A stretch of DNA of 56,529 bases from a virus: positions 1-56,529 of the IMG/VR virus record IMGVR_UViG_3300032291_001333; one strand, 5' to 3'. This document shows, piece by piece, positions 49,601 to 56,529 of the stretch. Under the pieces are notes generated by a model. It ran no database searches. It worked only from the letters and a program-made list of their open reading frames with translations, and was not told the origin of the DNA. The position numbers and the translations under genes are program-made. Numbering within the stretch: position 1 is the stretch's first letter; every line of letters starts with the position of its first letter.

Positions 49601-50958
49601 ACGCCGTTTTTTAGCAGCGAATTTGCCAACGCAGTTTCAACATCACCACCCTGAATTGCTGTCGATATCACAGGTGTGGCAATGCTTGTTATTGATTTAA
49701 CAATGTCAGGAGAAATTCCTGAGTCAGAAAGACCGCCAGATACAGCGCCACCGACGCCAGAATTCACAAGGCTACCGATGATCGCCTGCTCGACATCGCC
49801 ACCGGAAGCGCCGACCCTAACTGCCGTTGCAGCAGCTTTTGTTATGGCATCTGCAACAGATTTTGGAACTTCAAGCGCCTGCGCAACCTCTGATGAAATC
49901 CCAGAAAGCCCTCCAGTTAATCCTGCGCCGACGCCACCAGTCAGCGCACCCTTCAAAAAGTCGCCACCGCCAATCTCTGCGGTCGTGCCGCCGATCAAAG
50001 CGCCAGCCAACGCATTACCAGCAAGGCCACCACCGAATGCGCCAGCCATAGGGCCAAGCGCCATGCCGCCGATGATCATCGGAATCAGGGAGCCAAGGTT
50101 AAATCCGCTGCTATAGCCTTGCTGCTCAAATGTTTGCCAAGTCGGGACACCTGCTTGATGCGCAGTTCCAAACGCATCAATGTCAGCCATCTTCGCCTGA
50201 GGCGTCTGGTATGTTGTTCCTCGCGCTTGAATTACGTCCGGACTATTCAGGAATTGATGCTTTACAGCCTCAGTGATTAAAGCGGTATTTGCGCCCGGTC
50301 CGTAGCCGAATGTATTGCCGTTAGGACCTACGTTCTTGACGTAAAAATCAAGAGCTACTTCATCGGGATTCTTCGCTGGACGCTTACCCTCTGCAGCAAG
50401 CTTGTCATACTCATTCCAAAGCTCGTTACGAGTATTCGCAGCAATGTAGTTTGCTTGGTATTGAGTGGGATCAAGGTGCGACCAATCAGTAACGCGACCT
50501 TGCGCATACTGAGTTCCACCCCACAGCGCATTCAGGTTAAAGTGCTGACGATTGGAAAGACCCTCGTAAACATTATCGATGTTCCAAGGCACATAACCAG
50601 ACGAATAAGTATTTTTTGCGTCTTGATAAGAACTAAATCCATAATCTTGATCATTACCAATATTAAGACCAATAGATTTTTTTGTTATCGGATTTCCAGA
50701 TGTATCACGCAGAATAGTAAATTCACTATCATCTTCACTACCGCTGTTGTATCCCAATACGCCATTTTGTTCAGACAAGAACGGCATCAATCCATTAGGA
50801 GCAAAATACCTTAAATAGCCGCCACCTCCATCGCTATCAGTGCCATATTGAATGCCGCCGCCACCCTGAACACCAACATTCGCCCATCCAATAGATTCAG
50901 GAGTAATTAGATTTAATGCCTTACCAGAGTAAGAAACACGCTGATCATTAAGAGCCAT
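46672..50958 (-). CDS. Large coiled-coil virion protein with hendecad repeats and KGG motif
   Basis: A 1428-aa protein. Residues 1-270 are a globular, aromatic-rich start. About 285-345 is a glycine-rich hydrophobic stretch (IPMIIGGMALGPMAGAFGGG). About 620-1240 is a long array of coiled-coil repeats: 11-residue GDVRTGLTEQI units, SQFDQLSDxQKDQALALLSQG and SGIDRDTATQLAIDDLS. Near 1310 is GYKVGGEVHAEHNPVEF, and the C-terminus holds DDIPTMLADGEYVIDADTVA, common in phage internal proteins. It is likely an ejection or tail-length-like component. The hydrophobic part could insert in the host membrane. Confidence 0.7.
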   Translation of the reverse strand: MALNDQRVSYSGKALNLITPESIGWANVGVQGGGGIQYGTDSDGGGGYLRYFAPNGLMPFLSEQNGVLGYNSGSEDDSEFTILRDTSGNPITKKSIGLNIGNDQDYGFSSYQDAKNTYSSGYVPWNIDNVYEGLSNRQHFNLNALWGGTQYAQGRVTDWSHLDPTQYQANYIAANTRNELWNEYDKLAAEGKRPAKNPDEVALDFYVKNVGPNGNTFGYGPGANTALITEAVKHQFLNSPDVIQARGTTYQTPQAKMADIDAFGTAHQAGVPTWQTFEQQGYSSGFNLGSLIPMIIGGMALGPMAGAFGGGLAGNALAGALIGGTTAEIGGGDFLKGALTGGVGAGLTGGLSGISSEVAQALEVPKSVADAITKAAATAVRVGASGGDVEQAIIGSLVNSGVGGAVSGGLSDSGISPDIVKSITSIATPVISTAIQGGDVETALANSLLKNGVSLATNLLSDPNSRDVEAQAGGYYGGAAPTTIAPPVVAGNDLSPLQYADTSNVGGTRIDVAGSPFYQGMEGSETIQAPKGMRLATYDEANQGGIEATTLPDGTMAFMVPDESPPPTSTEAPVITPEVQENTQSPESLFVDEAINNIVNPPTEPPVGGQTQNFLPPLDAVNNTPDQSMLNDQISNLTALQQQEISDRIAQGESLEQAIANVQTGLTDQLTGVQTGLTNQFQTGLENLGSQFSNELTGVQQSFQTQFDQLSDAQKDQALALLSQGQSLESAISSVQAGLTEQIGDVRTGLTDKITGLESNFQAQFDQLNDAQKDQALALVSQGQSLESAIDSVKTELTGQLQTGINDLDTKINSYIQSGIDRDTATQLAIDDLSNDFTQSNEDINRQLTELGLNTNQAISDVRTGLTDQIGDVRTGLTEQIGDVRTGLTNQLTGVQESFQTQFDQLSDAQKDQALALLSQGKTLEQAISDVQTGLTEQFQTGINELDTKINSYIQSGIDRDTATQLAIDDLSEDVTKSNEDINRQLTELGLNTNQAISDVRTGLTEQIGDVRTGLTNQLTGVQESFQSQFDQLSDTQKDQALALLSQGKTLEQAISDVQTGLTEQFQTGINSLETNVNAYMQSGIDRDTALQLAIDDLSNDFTQSNEDINRQLSELGLDTGTQFEDVNTQINALQTNINAYMQSGLDRDTATRMAIDDLSEDVTQSNEDINRQLTELGLDTGTQFEEVGNQISNLGGTVSGLLGSVSGLGGTVSGLLGSVSNLGGTVSGLSQNVATGQAETQRQLEGINYQNTMEKLGKILAEPNQKYDSPLKSYLQPSFVNSGQAQPSQEKDYSQIIGELASVLGKRGYKVGGEVHAEHNPVEFIPGPEDRYYARHMKRGFAVNGPGTGQSDDIPTMLADGEYVIDADTVAALGDGSSKAGAEILDKFRENIRAHKRSAPTDKIPPKAKSPLEYLKMAQKPKGSKNG
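47400..48800 (-). repeat. Coding repeats with 381-bp period
   Basis: Blocks near 47740-47990 and 48121-48350 are nearly identical at an offset of 381 bp (127 codons). The second block carries one extra 33-bp unit encoding an 11-residue GDVRTGLT repeat. Other partial copies lie at 47400, 47590 and 48700. This indicates recent duplication within a coiled-coil gene. Confidence 0.8.
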
Positions 50959-50959
50959 A

Positions 50960-51211
50960 TTAATTCCTCGGACTTATCGCGCCAATCATGGCGGTCGCCC
51001 AGCCCTGCCAATCCTCATACAAAGCAGGGTTCGGCATAGCGTCATTTTGAAATACGTCAATCGCCATAAGACCTGACGCCCAATCCTTCCACTGATCTTC
51101 AGGGACTCCAATCTGCAGTTGCTGGCCCGCATAAGCTTCAACCATAAGACTAGACCAATTATCCCAAGTCTGGTATCTCGGATCGTAGATAAGTGGAAGC
51201 TGGTCGTCCAT
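50960..51211 (-). CDS. Small acidic tail-region protein
   Basis: An 83-aa protein, [20 protein letters not shown], with GVPEDQWKDWASGLMAIDVF and WQGWATAMIGAISPR. It is tryptophan-rich. It lies between the nozzle and the 1428-aa protein, overlapping the nozzle stop by one base. The function is unknown. Confidence 0.6.
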   Translation of the reverse strand: MDDQLPLIYDPRYQTWDNWSSLMVEAYAGQQLQIGVPEDQWKDWASGLMAIDVFQNDAMPNPALYEDWQGWATAMIGAISPRN

Positions 51212-53469
51212 CAGTAACCCCTTACGTCGCCAACGTCTGCGCTCAAAAGCAAGTTACCAAGCTGATAATTGCCGCCCTGCTCATTGCTTACGAAAATCAA
51301 GCGAAGCTGCCGACGCTGCTCCTTCATGTCAATCTTGTCCGTGGTCGAGTCAAATACATACGGATCGGAAACCTTGTCCTCGGACTGAGCGTAAGGGCGT
51401 CCTGTAACATATAGAGACATCTCCCCTTCCATGATGAAGTCAGGCTCAATTCTCTCAAGTCTTAGCCAGTTGTTCTGACCTACCGGGGAAGGCTGCGTAG
51501 GACCTCCCGTAACAAGGCCAAGGTCATTTGTTTCAAATGAGCTATAGATTGCGCTTTCAACCTGCCCCTGAATCTTGTTTACGCCAATCTCATGCTGCCA
51601 GAGGCTGATCTTGTTCGGCTGAGTTTCAAAACTGGCAGACACCGTAGCACTCGCCGTGCAGGCAGCAGACAGCAAAATATTGTAGAAACCGGCATACAAG
51701 CTGTTGATCGTGACAGGAGCCGCTACCGTCTGACTGGTATCAAGCGTATACGTTCCAACGCCACCAGTTCCAGTGCCATAGGCGGTGATCGTCGTGTTTG
51801 CTGTTATGCCAGTCCCAGAGATGTCTTGATTGACTTTTATCGTCCCTGACGTCACCGCAGATACGGTCAAAGTTGTTCCGGCAATCGTTCCGGTAAACAC
51901 AGCAGAGCAAGGCTGAATATCAGCAATTTCAGTGTCGTCAGGGACGCCGGTAGCAATAACCAACTGCTGAGTCTGAAGCTGCGAACTGATCGATGTGACA
52001 ACGACGTTGCTGGTATTCAGCGTCGTTATGTTCTGAGTCAAAACAACATCCTGCTCAGTTAAATCCTCTCCAGCCATAATAGGGAAGGCAAATACCTGAG
52101 AGAAGTATCCAGCAGTCCTGCGCGATCCAAGCGCCTCGCCAGCGTCATACCATGTCTGCTCACGAATGTTGTAGATGATCGCGTCATTGCATTCTTCCGA
52201 ATCACCCCTCGGATAGAACCACCATATTTCACCGAAGCGCGGGACCTTTGTAGCCCACACCTTCTCACGCTGCGAGTAGTTAAGGTTGTCGAAGAACCAG
52301 TTCTGGTTCATCGTGTTCGGCACCTCTTTGATCGTGCCGTTGTATAGCAAGAACCTATCAACGCCAATCCAGTAATAGATGCCGTCATACTCAATGATGC
52401 ACTGGCTAGACAGGACAGAAGTCCCGCCGATGATGTCGTAACGCCAAAAAATTGTATCTTCACCAATAGTGGTCGGTGCGTAGCTCACACGGATCAAAGA
52501 GTCCAAAGACCAGAAAAGACCAGAAGGAGAGTTTGATCCGCCGCGAACAGGAAGACCCTTTACAATCTTTTGGCTTGATATGTTTACTTCATTCGCGTCA
52601 GGACTGTTCCAATCGAATACATTGCCTGCTGAACAATTCTTGATAAGGCCATTATCTCCAAACGCAAAAACATATGGATGAAGTGACACAAAACCACCAG
52701 AGACTGAAATGTAATCATTTGTCGGAGAAGTGCCTTGTGAGTCGCGCAGAGGATAGACAATATCGCCAGCAGGATCACCGGCAAGAATTACTGTGGCAGT
52801 TGTCCCGTCGATCTGGACAAGGTTCTGACCCGGATGCGCAAGAAGCAAGTTATTGTTTCCACCGGTAGAGTCAAAGAATCCGTCAAATTGCCACAGGTTC
52901 TTATCGCTTTGGATGAAATTAGAATTTACAGTTGCAACCGTAACGCTGAATCCAGAGCCAGTCCCGCCGATACTTGCAGCAGCAGCAGAGAGGATATCGC
53001 CAACGATATACCCGTTGCCTTGGGTCGTTATGGTGACTGCGGTCACTACAGCGCCTGCAACAGTTATCGTAGCTAACGCACTGAACCCACTGCCACCAGT
53101 CAACGTGACACTGGTATAGGTGCCGTTCGTATAAGACGATCCGCCAACAAGGCCGGATGTCGTAAGAATTGGACCACCAAACCGATATTCAGTGATGCCG
53201 GAGCCAATGCCGTTGTTGTCGCAAAGAAACCTTTGAAGACCGTTGTTATACCCGTTGAAAATTCTGTTGTATCCATCCTCGGACTCAACGAAAATTCCTC
53301 TGGAGTATCCGTCGAATTGATTGCTCATCTCGCGGTATCCGCCGATCTTCCTCGGACGCCCGCGCTGAAACCTCACCCACTCGCCATCGTTGTAAAACTG
53401 CTTGTCGAGTATGGTCCCGTCCCGTTGAATGCCGGGCTTGGTATCAATCGATAATACTTTTTCGGTCAC
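51211..53469 (-). CDS. Tail nozzle / DNA stabilisation protein (P22 gp10-like)
   Basis: A 752-aa beta-propeller-type protein. The N-terminus is [20 protein letters not shown] and [15 protein letters not shown]. Blade-like repeats follow ([53 protein letters not shown]). The C-terminal part is inserted beta-sandwich material. It would close the tail tip under the adaptor. It overlaps the upstream fibre-like gene by 4 nt. Confidence 0.82.
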   Translation of the reverse strand: MTEKVLSIDTKPGIQRDGTILDKQFYNDGEWVRFQRGRPRKIGGYREMSNQFDGYSRGIFVESEDGYNRIFNGYNNGLQRFLCDNNGIGSGITEYRFGGPILTTSGLVGGSSYTNGTYTSVTLTGGSGFSALATITVAGAVVTAVTITTQGNGYIVGDILSAAAASIGGTGSGFSVTVATVNSNFIQSDKNLWQFDGFFDSTGGNNNLLLAHPGQNLVQIDGTTATVILAGDPAGDIVYPLRDSQGTSPTNDYISVSGGFVSLHPYVFAFGDNGLIKNCSAGNVFDWNSPDANEVNISSQKIVKGLPVRGGSNSPSGLFWSLDSLIRVSYAPTTIGEDTIFWRYDIIGGTSVLSSQCIIEYDGIYYWIGVDRFLLYNGTIKEVPNTMNQNWFFDNLNYSQREKVWATKVPRFGEIWWFYPRGDSEECNDAIIYNIREQTWYDAGEALGSRRTAGYFSQVFAFPIMAGEDLTEQDVVLTQNITTLNTSNVVVTSISSQLQTQQLVIATGVPDDTEIADIQPCSAVFTGTIAGTTLTVSAVTSGTIKVNQDISGTGITANTTITAYGTGTGGVGTYTLDTSQTVAAPVTINSLYAGFYNILLSAACTASATVSASFETQPNKISLWQHEIGVNKIQGQVESAIYSSFETNDLGLVTGGPTQPSPVGQNNWLRLERIEPDFIMEGEMSLYVTGRPYAQSEDKVSDPYVFDSTTDKIDMKEQRRQLRLIFVSNEQGGNYQLGNLLLSADVGDVRGY

Positions 53470-54719
53470 GTAAACGTGCCTCCAGATACGCCACTGGTGA
53501 AGTTGCCTACTCCAGTAACATCAATCCCGGCAGCTTCAACCGTCAAAACATTAACGCCAAGAACGCTGACATTGAATTTACCAGCGCCACTACGATATAC
53601 GCCAGTCGAAGCTTCGCTACCAAAGTTCAATGCTGGAGCGCCTACAGTTCCATTGGAAAGGCTTATTGATGTATTACCCGCCTGAAAGGTATTGGCATTT
53701 ACAAGATTTACGGAATCACAGATTAGTGTAGCCTGCTGAGCGGCAGGAATAATTGCGTTTGCACCGCCAGCAACTCCAGTGCTAAGAGTAACCGTAAAGT
53801 TACTTGCGCTTCCTGATGTGGCATTTTGGACGTAATAAACTTGAATTGTCGGAGGAACAATGATCGTCACGTTACCCGTAAGATCACCGACGCTCACATA
53901 TTTCTGAATGACGTTAGAAGCCTCAGAGCTAGTAAGCGTGTATGTCCCTGTGCTTACGGTTTTGACTAACTGCGAGAAGTTAAACTGAGTATTCTTTCCA
54001 AGGCCAACGGTAAAAAACTCAGAGCCAGAGCAGGCAATAAAACAAGAGTCAGAAGGCTGAAGGCCAATTGAGTTTGAGTCATTGATTGTATCTGAGCCAC
54101 CGCAAGCAATAGTCAGAAGACCTGTCCCTGAGTTCCTGACCTGAACAAACCAATTGTTACCAAGCGTAGCTGCAAGAGTAAGAGTTAAAGTTCCTGCGCC
54201 ACCAATCCATGAAAGAAGCGAAGCTCTGTCGGTATCTATCGCTGTTCTGGCATTTGAAAACGAAGTAACCGGGGAAGACTGATTCAGCGTAAGACCCGAA
54301 GCAAGTAGACCATAACCTGCAAGAGTCGCCGCATCAGCACTGGAAGTCCCGGTCCCAAAAGAAATAATTCCCCAAGTTCCTTCTTCATCCGGATTGTCGG
54401 TGACGTAGATGTATTTCGCTTCACCAGCAGCGATTGAGATGATCGTCCCTACTCCAGCGTAGTCCTTTACCACAAACGTATTTGCGCCTACGTTGCGGAT
54501 CAGCGCGTCGTTACCAACGGACGTCTGATTTGCTGGAGGCATCCAAAGCTCAAGGCCAGCAGTGCTTGCCGTGACCTCCATGATCCGCGCAGAGTAGTCG
54601 TCAGTCGCGTTCCCGTTGATCGGCCACTGAAGCTGAGTGTCTGCCGTAATCGTAAACGCACGATACGAAACGTCAGTCGGCTGGATTGTATTTCCGGTGA
54701 AGGGGGAGTTATAGCTCAT
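53466..54719 (-). CDS. Fibre-like beta-helical structural protein
   Basis: A 417-aa protein starting [20 protein letters not shown]. It is rich in T, S, G and N with repetitive beta motifs ([40 protein letters not shown]). It looks like a spike or head/tail-fibre protein. ATG 54719 is one base after the adaptor TAA; an upstream in-frame start would overlap the adaptor by 35 nt and adds unlike residues. Confidence 0.72.
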   Translation of the reverse strand: MSYNSPFTGNTIQPTDVSYRAFTITADTQLQWPINGNATDDYSARIMEVTASTAGLELWMPPANQTSVGNDALIRNVGANTFVVKDYAGVGTIISIAAGEAKYIYVTDNPDEEGTWGIISFGTGTSSADAATLAGYGLLASGLTLNQSSPVTSFSNARTAIDTDRASLLSWIGGAGTLTLTLAATLGNNWFVQVRNSGTGLLTIACGGSDTINDSNSIGLQPSDSCFIACSGSEFFTVGLGKNTQFNFSQLVKTVSTGTYTLTSSEASNVIQKYVSVGDLTGNVTIIVPPTIQVYYVQNATSGSASNFTVTLSTGVAGGANAIIPAAQQATLICDSVNLVNANTFQAGNTSISLSNGTVGAPALNFGSEASTGVYRSGAGKFNVSVLGVNVLTVEAAGIDVTGVGNFTSGVSGGTFT

Positions 54720-54720
54720 G

Positions 54721-55356
54721 TTATGTATCCAATACGTTTGCCTGACGATCAGCAATACGCTGAACGTCTTCGGTCTTCAGTGAGGCAACAATCGCGCTAT
54801 ATTGCGCCTGCCACATGGGAAGCCTTGCATCGTTCTTCAGGAAGGGCATCGCCTGCAGCAGTGAGCCGTATAGCAGCGCCTGAGGAGCGTAGATCGTGAA
54901 CCAGTTGGTTTGATTCGAAGAGTCGAGCGGCTGGACGCGCTCGTAATAAACCACTTCGAAGGGATAATCGCCTGCAGGAGTCGGAGCCACCAGCCAGTGC
55001 GTGTAGTCGTAATCGCAGTAGAACTTCGGCGTCCCCGTTGCTGTAGGGTCCGGAGCGTATTCCCGCAGATATTCATACTTGCGCAGGAAGACAGGATATC
55101 GTTGACCGGCCACGGTCACGTTCATCGATACCGTCTTGCGCCATCTGGCGGGCTTGTCGATGACCGGCTGGTTTAACGTCAACGTGCTGGTCTGGACTGT
55201 AAGATTACCGAGAAACTTGATGTCGGCGGCGATGGTCTGCTCGGCCAGCATGATGAAGCTGGGAATCTTCTCGATGGTCGCGGTGTCGGTCCGTTCAAGG
55301 TAGGACTGGATGTCAGCAACCAAGCTATCGTAAGTCATTACTGCGGCGACTGTCAT
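54721..55356 (-). CDS. SU10-type head-tail adaptor
   Basis: A 211-aa adaptor. MTYDSLVADIQSYLERTDTA (7-26) and SFIMLAEQTIAADIKFLG are typical first helices. RWRKTVSMNVTV, KYEYLREYAPDPTATGTPKF and YCDYDYTHWLVAPTPAGDYP are beta-domain motifs. The final helix is LYGSLLQAMPFLKNDARLPM. It would bind portal and nozzle. A larger relative with an inserted discoidin domain is at 7198-8268. Confidence 0.83.
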   Translation of the reverse strand: MTVAAVMTYDSLVADIQSYLERTDTATIEKIPSFIMLAEQTIAADIKFLGNLTVQTSTLTLNQPVIDKPARWRKTVSMNVTVAGQRYPVFLRKYEYLREYAPDPTATGTPKFYCDYDYTHWLVAPTPAGDYPFEVVYYERVQPLDSSNQTNWFTIYAPQALLYGSLLQAMPFLKNDARLPMWQAQYSAIVASLKTEDVQRIADRQANVLDT

Positions 55357-55400
55357 AACACAAATCCTCTTGATTTCACTGCATTTTCGCTATGTTAGCA

Positions 55401-55841
55401 TTATGCGAATGGACGCGCCCCATTTCGGTCAATGATCAATTTCGATCCTCTTGGCTTGAATTCCGGCGTATTCGGCACCGAGATGTGGGTCCATGAGTCG
55501 AACTCAAGGATGATCTGGTCGAAAGGCACTTCCGCCGCAATACAGGCTTCCACCACCTCGCGGGGCTTCATCCCCGGCACACGGATATCAGCAGCACAAC
55601 CAAGCCTGTGCTGACTGCTGTCCTTCGATCCTACGGCGTCATTGACTTTTTTAGACCGGAATCCGGAATTGATCATGACCGGCTTACCGCCTACCGCCGT
55701 TTTAACCTGCTGCAGAAGGGCCGCAAGACGCCTCAGGTTCGCTATCTCCTGCTCGTTAGGGGTGTTGTCCCATCCGTTACGATCCGCAGCCTCTGAGCGC
55801 GTCAGTTCCTCAAGGGAGAAGTTTGCGGTCAGTTGGGTCAT
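55401..55841 (-). CDS. M15 D,D-carboxypeptidase-type endolysin
   Basis: A 146-aa peptidase. Residues 5-45 are the typical start (NFSLEELTRSEAADR). The zinc site is SSQHRLGCAADI (H about 79, D about 86) with the second His in DSWTHISVP (about 119); VMINSGFRSKKVNDAVG is the preceding motif. It cuts the peptide crosslinks of peptidoglycan. There is no signal peptide, so a holin is needed, and membrane genes lie next to it. The ATG overlaps the upstream TGA. Confidence 0.92.
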   Translation of the reverse strand: MTQLTANFSLEELTRSEAADRNGWDNTPNEQEIANLRRLAALLQQVKTAVGGKPVMINSGFRSKKVNDAVGSKDSSQHRLGCAADIRVPGMKPREVVEACIAAEVPFDQIILEFDSWTHISVPNTPEFKPRGSKLIIDRNGARPFA

Positions 55842-56239
55842 TCTTTGGCCTTCTTCATGCCCATGATCTTCTCAAGTGTGCGCCCGCCAAAGTAGAAACT
55901 CATAATGAGCATACCCCACTGCCCAAGAAGCTCGACATAGTTGTTGTTCACCTCAATATCCCACGCAGACATTAAGCCGAATACAGTATAAGTAATCAGG
56001 ATAAAAACCAGAGTCATGGGCCGAATATTCTTCGACAGCCAGCTATCGCTGCCCATGTCAGCCTTCAGACGCTCGGTAAGCTCATGCTGCTCGGTTACAT
56101 CTGCGTTCAGTTGAGCAAGCTCGCCGTTTTGCTGCATTTCCAGCAATTTCAACTTTGCCTGTTCAGCAGCCTGTGCATCAGGAAAGAACTTGTCGATAAG
56201 TTTGGCACCGACAGAAAGAAGTGCGGGGATTGGAATCAT
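55838..56239 (-). CDS. Holin of the GTA three-helix type
   Basis: A 133-aa protein. The N-terminus is MIPIPALLSVGAKLIDKFFP, then a helical linker (EQAKLKLLEMQQNGELAQLN) and WLSKNIRPMTLVFILITYTV. A second helix runs QWGMLIMSFYFGGRTLEKI. This matches the three-helix GTA-type holin pattern. It would open the inner membrane for the M15 endolysin, whose ATG overlaps its stop. Confidence 0.8.
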   Translation of the reverse strand: MIPIPALLSVGAKLIDKFFPDAQAAEQAKLKLLEMQQNGELAQLNADVTEQHELTERLKADMGSDSWLSKNIRPMTLVFILITYTVFGLMSAWDIEVNNNYVELLGQWGMLIMSFYFGGRTLEKIMGMKKAKE

Positions 56240-56529
56240 TGCTCATCCTTTTTCATGGTTACGGTGTCGTGACCCTTGGATACGGTGACACGGCCTTCCT
56301 CGACGTCCACCTTCATTGGAGGCTCTTTCTGATCAAGGCGGTCGATCAAACCTTTGATGACTTCAAACTCCGGCTTCTCCTGCTTCGGGGTAGCGCCAGC
56401 GATGCCATTCATCATGGAAATCAAAGCAGTCAGGGAAGCGCCGAGCAAACCCATCACTGCGGCCATCTTTGATTCTTCCAACACGATAGAAGCGCCAACG
56501 CCGACGCAGACGATCAGCGTGATGTAAGC
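56236..56529 (-). CDS. Holin-like two-helix membrane protein, C-terminal part (split by contig ends)
   Basis: The last 97 codons within this window belong to the gene that begins at 183 on the circular map; the bases from 56407 are also present at 1-123. The second hydrophobic helix is ALISMMNGIAGA, and a charged C-terminal tail (VDVEEGRVTVSKGHDTVTMK) follows. The stop overlaps the next ATG (ATGA). With the N-terminal part at 1-183 the protein is 117 aa. Confidence 0.75.
   Translation of the reverse strand, partial: AYITLIVCVGVGASIVLEESKMAAVMGLLGASLTALISMMNGIAGATPKQEKPEFEVIKGLIDRLDQKEPPMKVDVEEGRVTVSKGHDTVTMKKDEQ
56407..56529. repeat. Terminal direct repeat, right copy
   Basis: Identical to 1-123; see the left copy. 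It should be counted once when the genome is circularised. Confidence 0.95.

Noticed and set aside
1-56529. Integrase, DNA polymerase, RNA polymerase, tRNA genes
   Set aside because: Looked for characteristic motifs and clover-leaf patterns in all frames and gaps; none found.

Overview
This window is one complete tailed-phage genome. The first 123 bases (1-123) recur exactly as the last 123 (56407-56529), so the contig closes into a circle of 56,406 bp, and one small membrane-protein gene is cut by the linearisation point. Virion genes indicate a short-tailed (podovirus-type) phage: a large P22/SU10-like portal, two SU10-type adaptor proteins, a P22 gp10-like nozzle protein, several fibres, and no sheath, tube or baseplate genes. 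I see no integrase, no DNA or RNA polymerase and no tRNA. The style of the genes (lysine/glycine KKGG motif proteins, a phage GroES, many small HTPGPW-type proteins) is familiar from uncultured freshwater and marine phages of proteobacteria, but nothing fixes the host.

Layout. (a) About 39.53 kb is a control region where two strong-looking promoters face and overlap each other. Rightward it drives a small operon (39591-42735) with an SSB-like protein, a PD-(D/E)XK exonuclease and several tiny zinc-binding proteins. Leftward it drives an HTH regulator, a ParB-like protein, a DEAD-family helicase and a Toprim primase-like protein (39498-35980). (b) 35356-35979 has no gene. It holds a consensus promoter, a pair of crossing long-range stems ending in a T-run, and a string of further hairpins: a candidate non-coding RNA or attenuator. 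(c) 35355-24988 is a leftward early operon of about 30 small genes. Members include a nuclease, a TET-associated-type DNA glycosyltransferase and an HNH protein. It is served by a family of near-identical promoters, two of which carry the palindrome TTGACCTAGGTCAA. (d) From 24946 leftward through position 1 and around the circle to 42737 runs one very long late operon. Its order is: terminase small and large subunits, a 1277-aa multi-module polyvalent-type protein, a 513-aa companion, portal, small proteins, GroES-like chaperonin, scaffold, decoration protein, capsid, basic KKGG protein, first adaptor, fibres with a glycosyltransferase between them, the lysis cassette, second adaptor, a fibre-like protein, nozzle, and four large internal/ejection-type proteins.

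Most late genes are joined by ATGA or TAATG overlaps, which argues for translational coupling along the operon. The early and rightward genes look like a host-polymerase-dependent replication and recombination set (helicase, primase-like, SSB, exonuclease, ParB). The late genes build a capsid whose assembly may use the phage GroES. They also appear to load multi-domain proteins that could be injected with the DNA.

The most unusual points are: the modular 1277-aa protein whose modules are separated by KGG motifs and which includes an HhH-GPD-like glycosylase module; the structured RNA locus at 35.75-35.93 kb; the head-on promoter switch; and an inverted pair of 50-bp palindromic elements at 28.2 and 38.4 kb. 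Family names below come from recognising motifs by eye; no database search was run.
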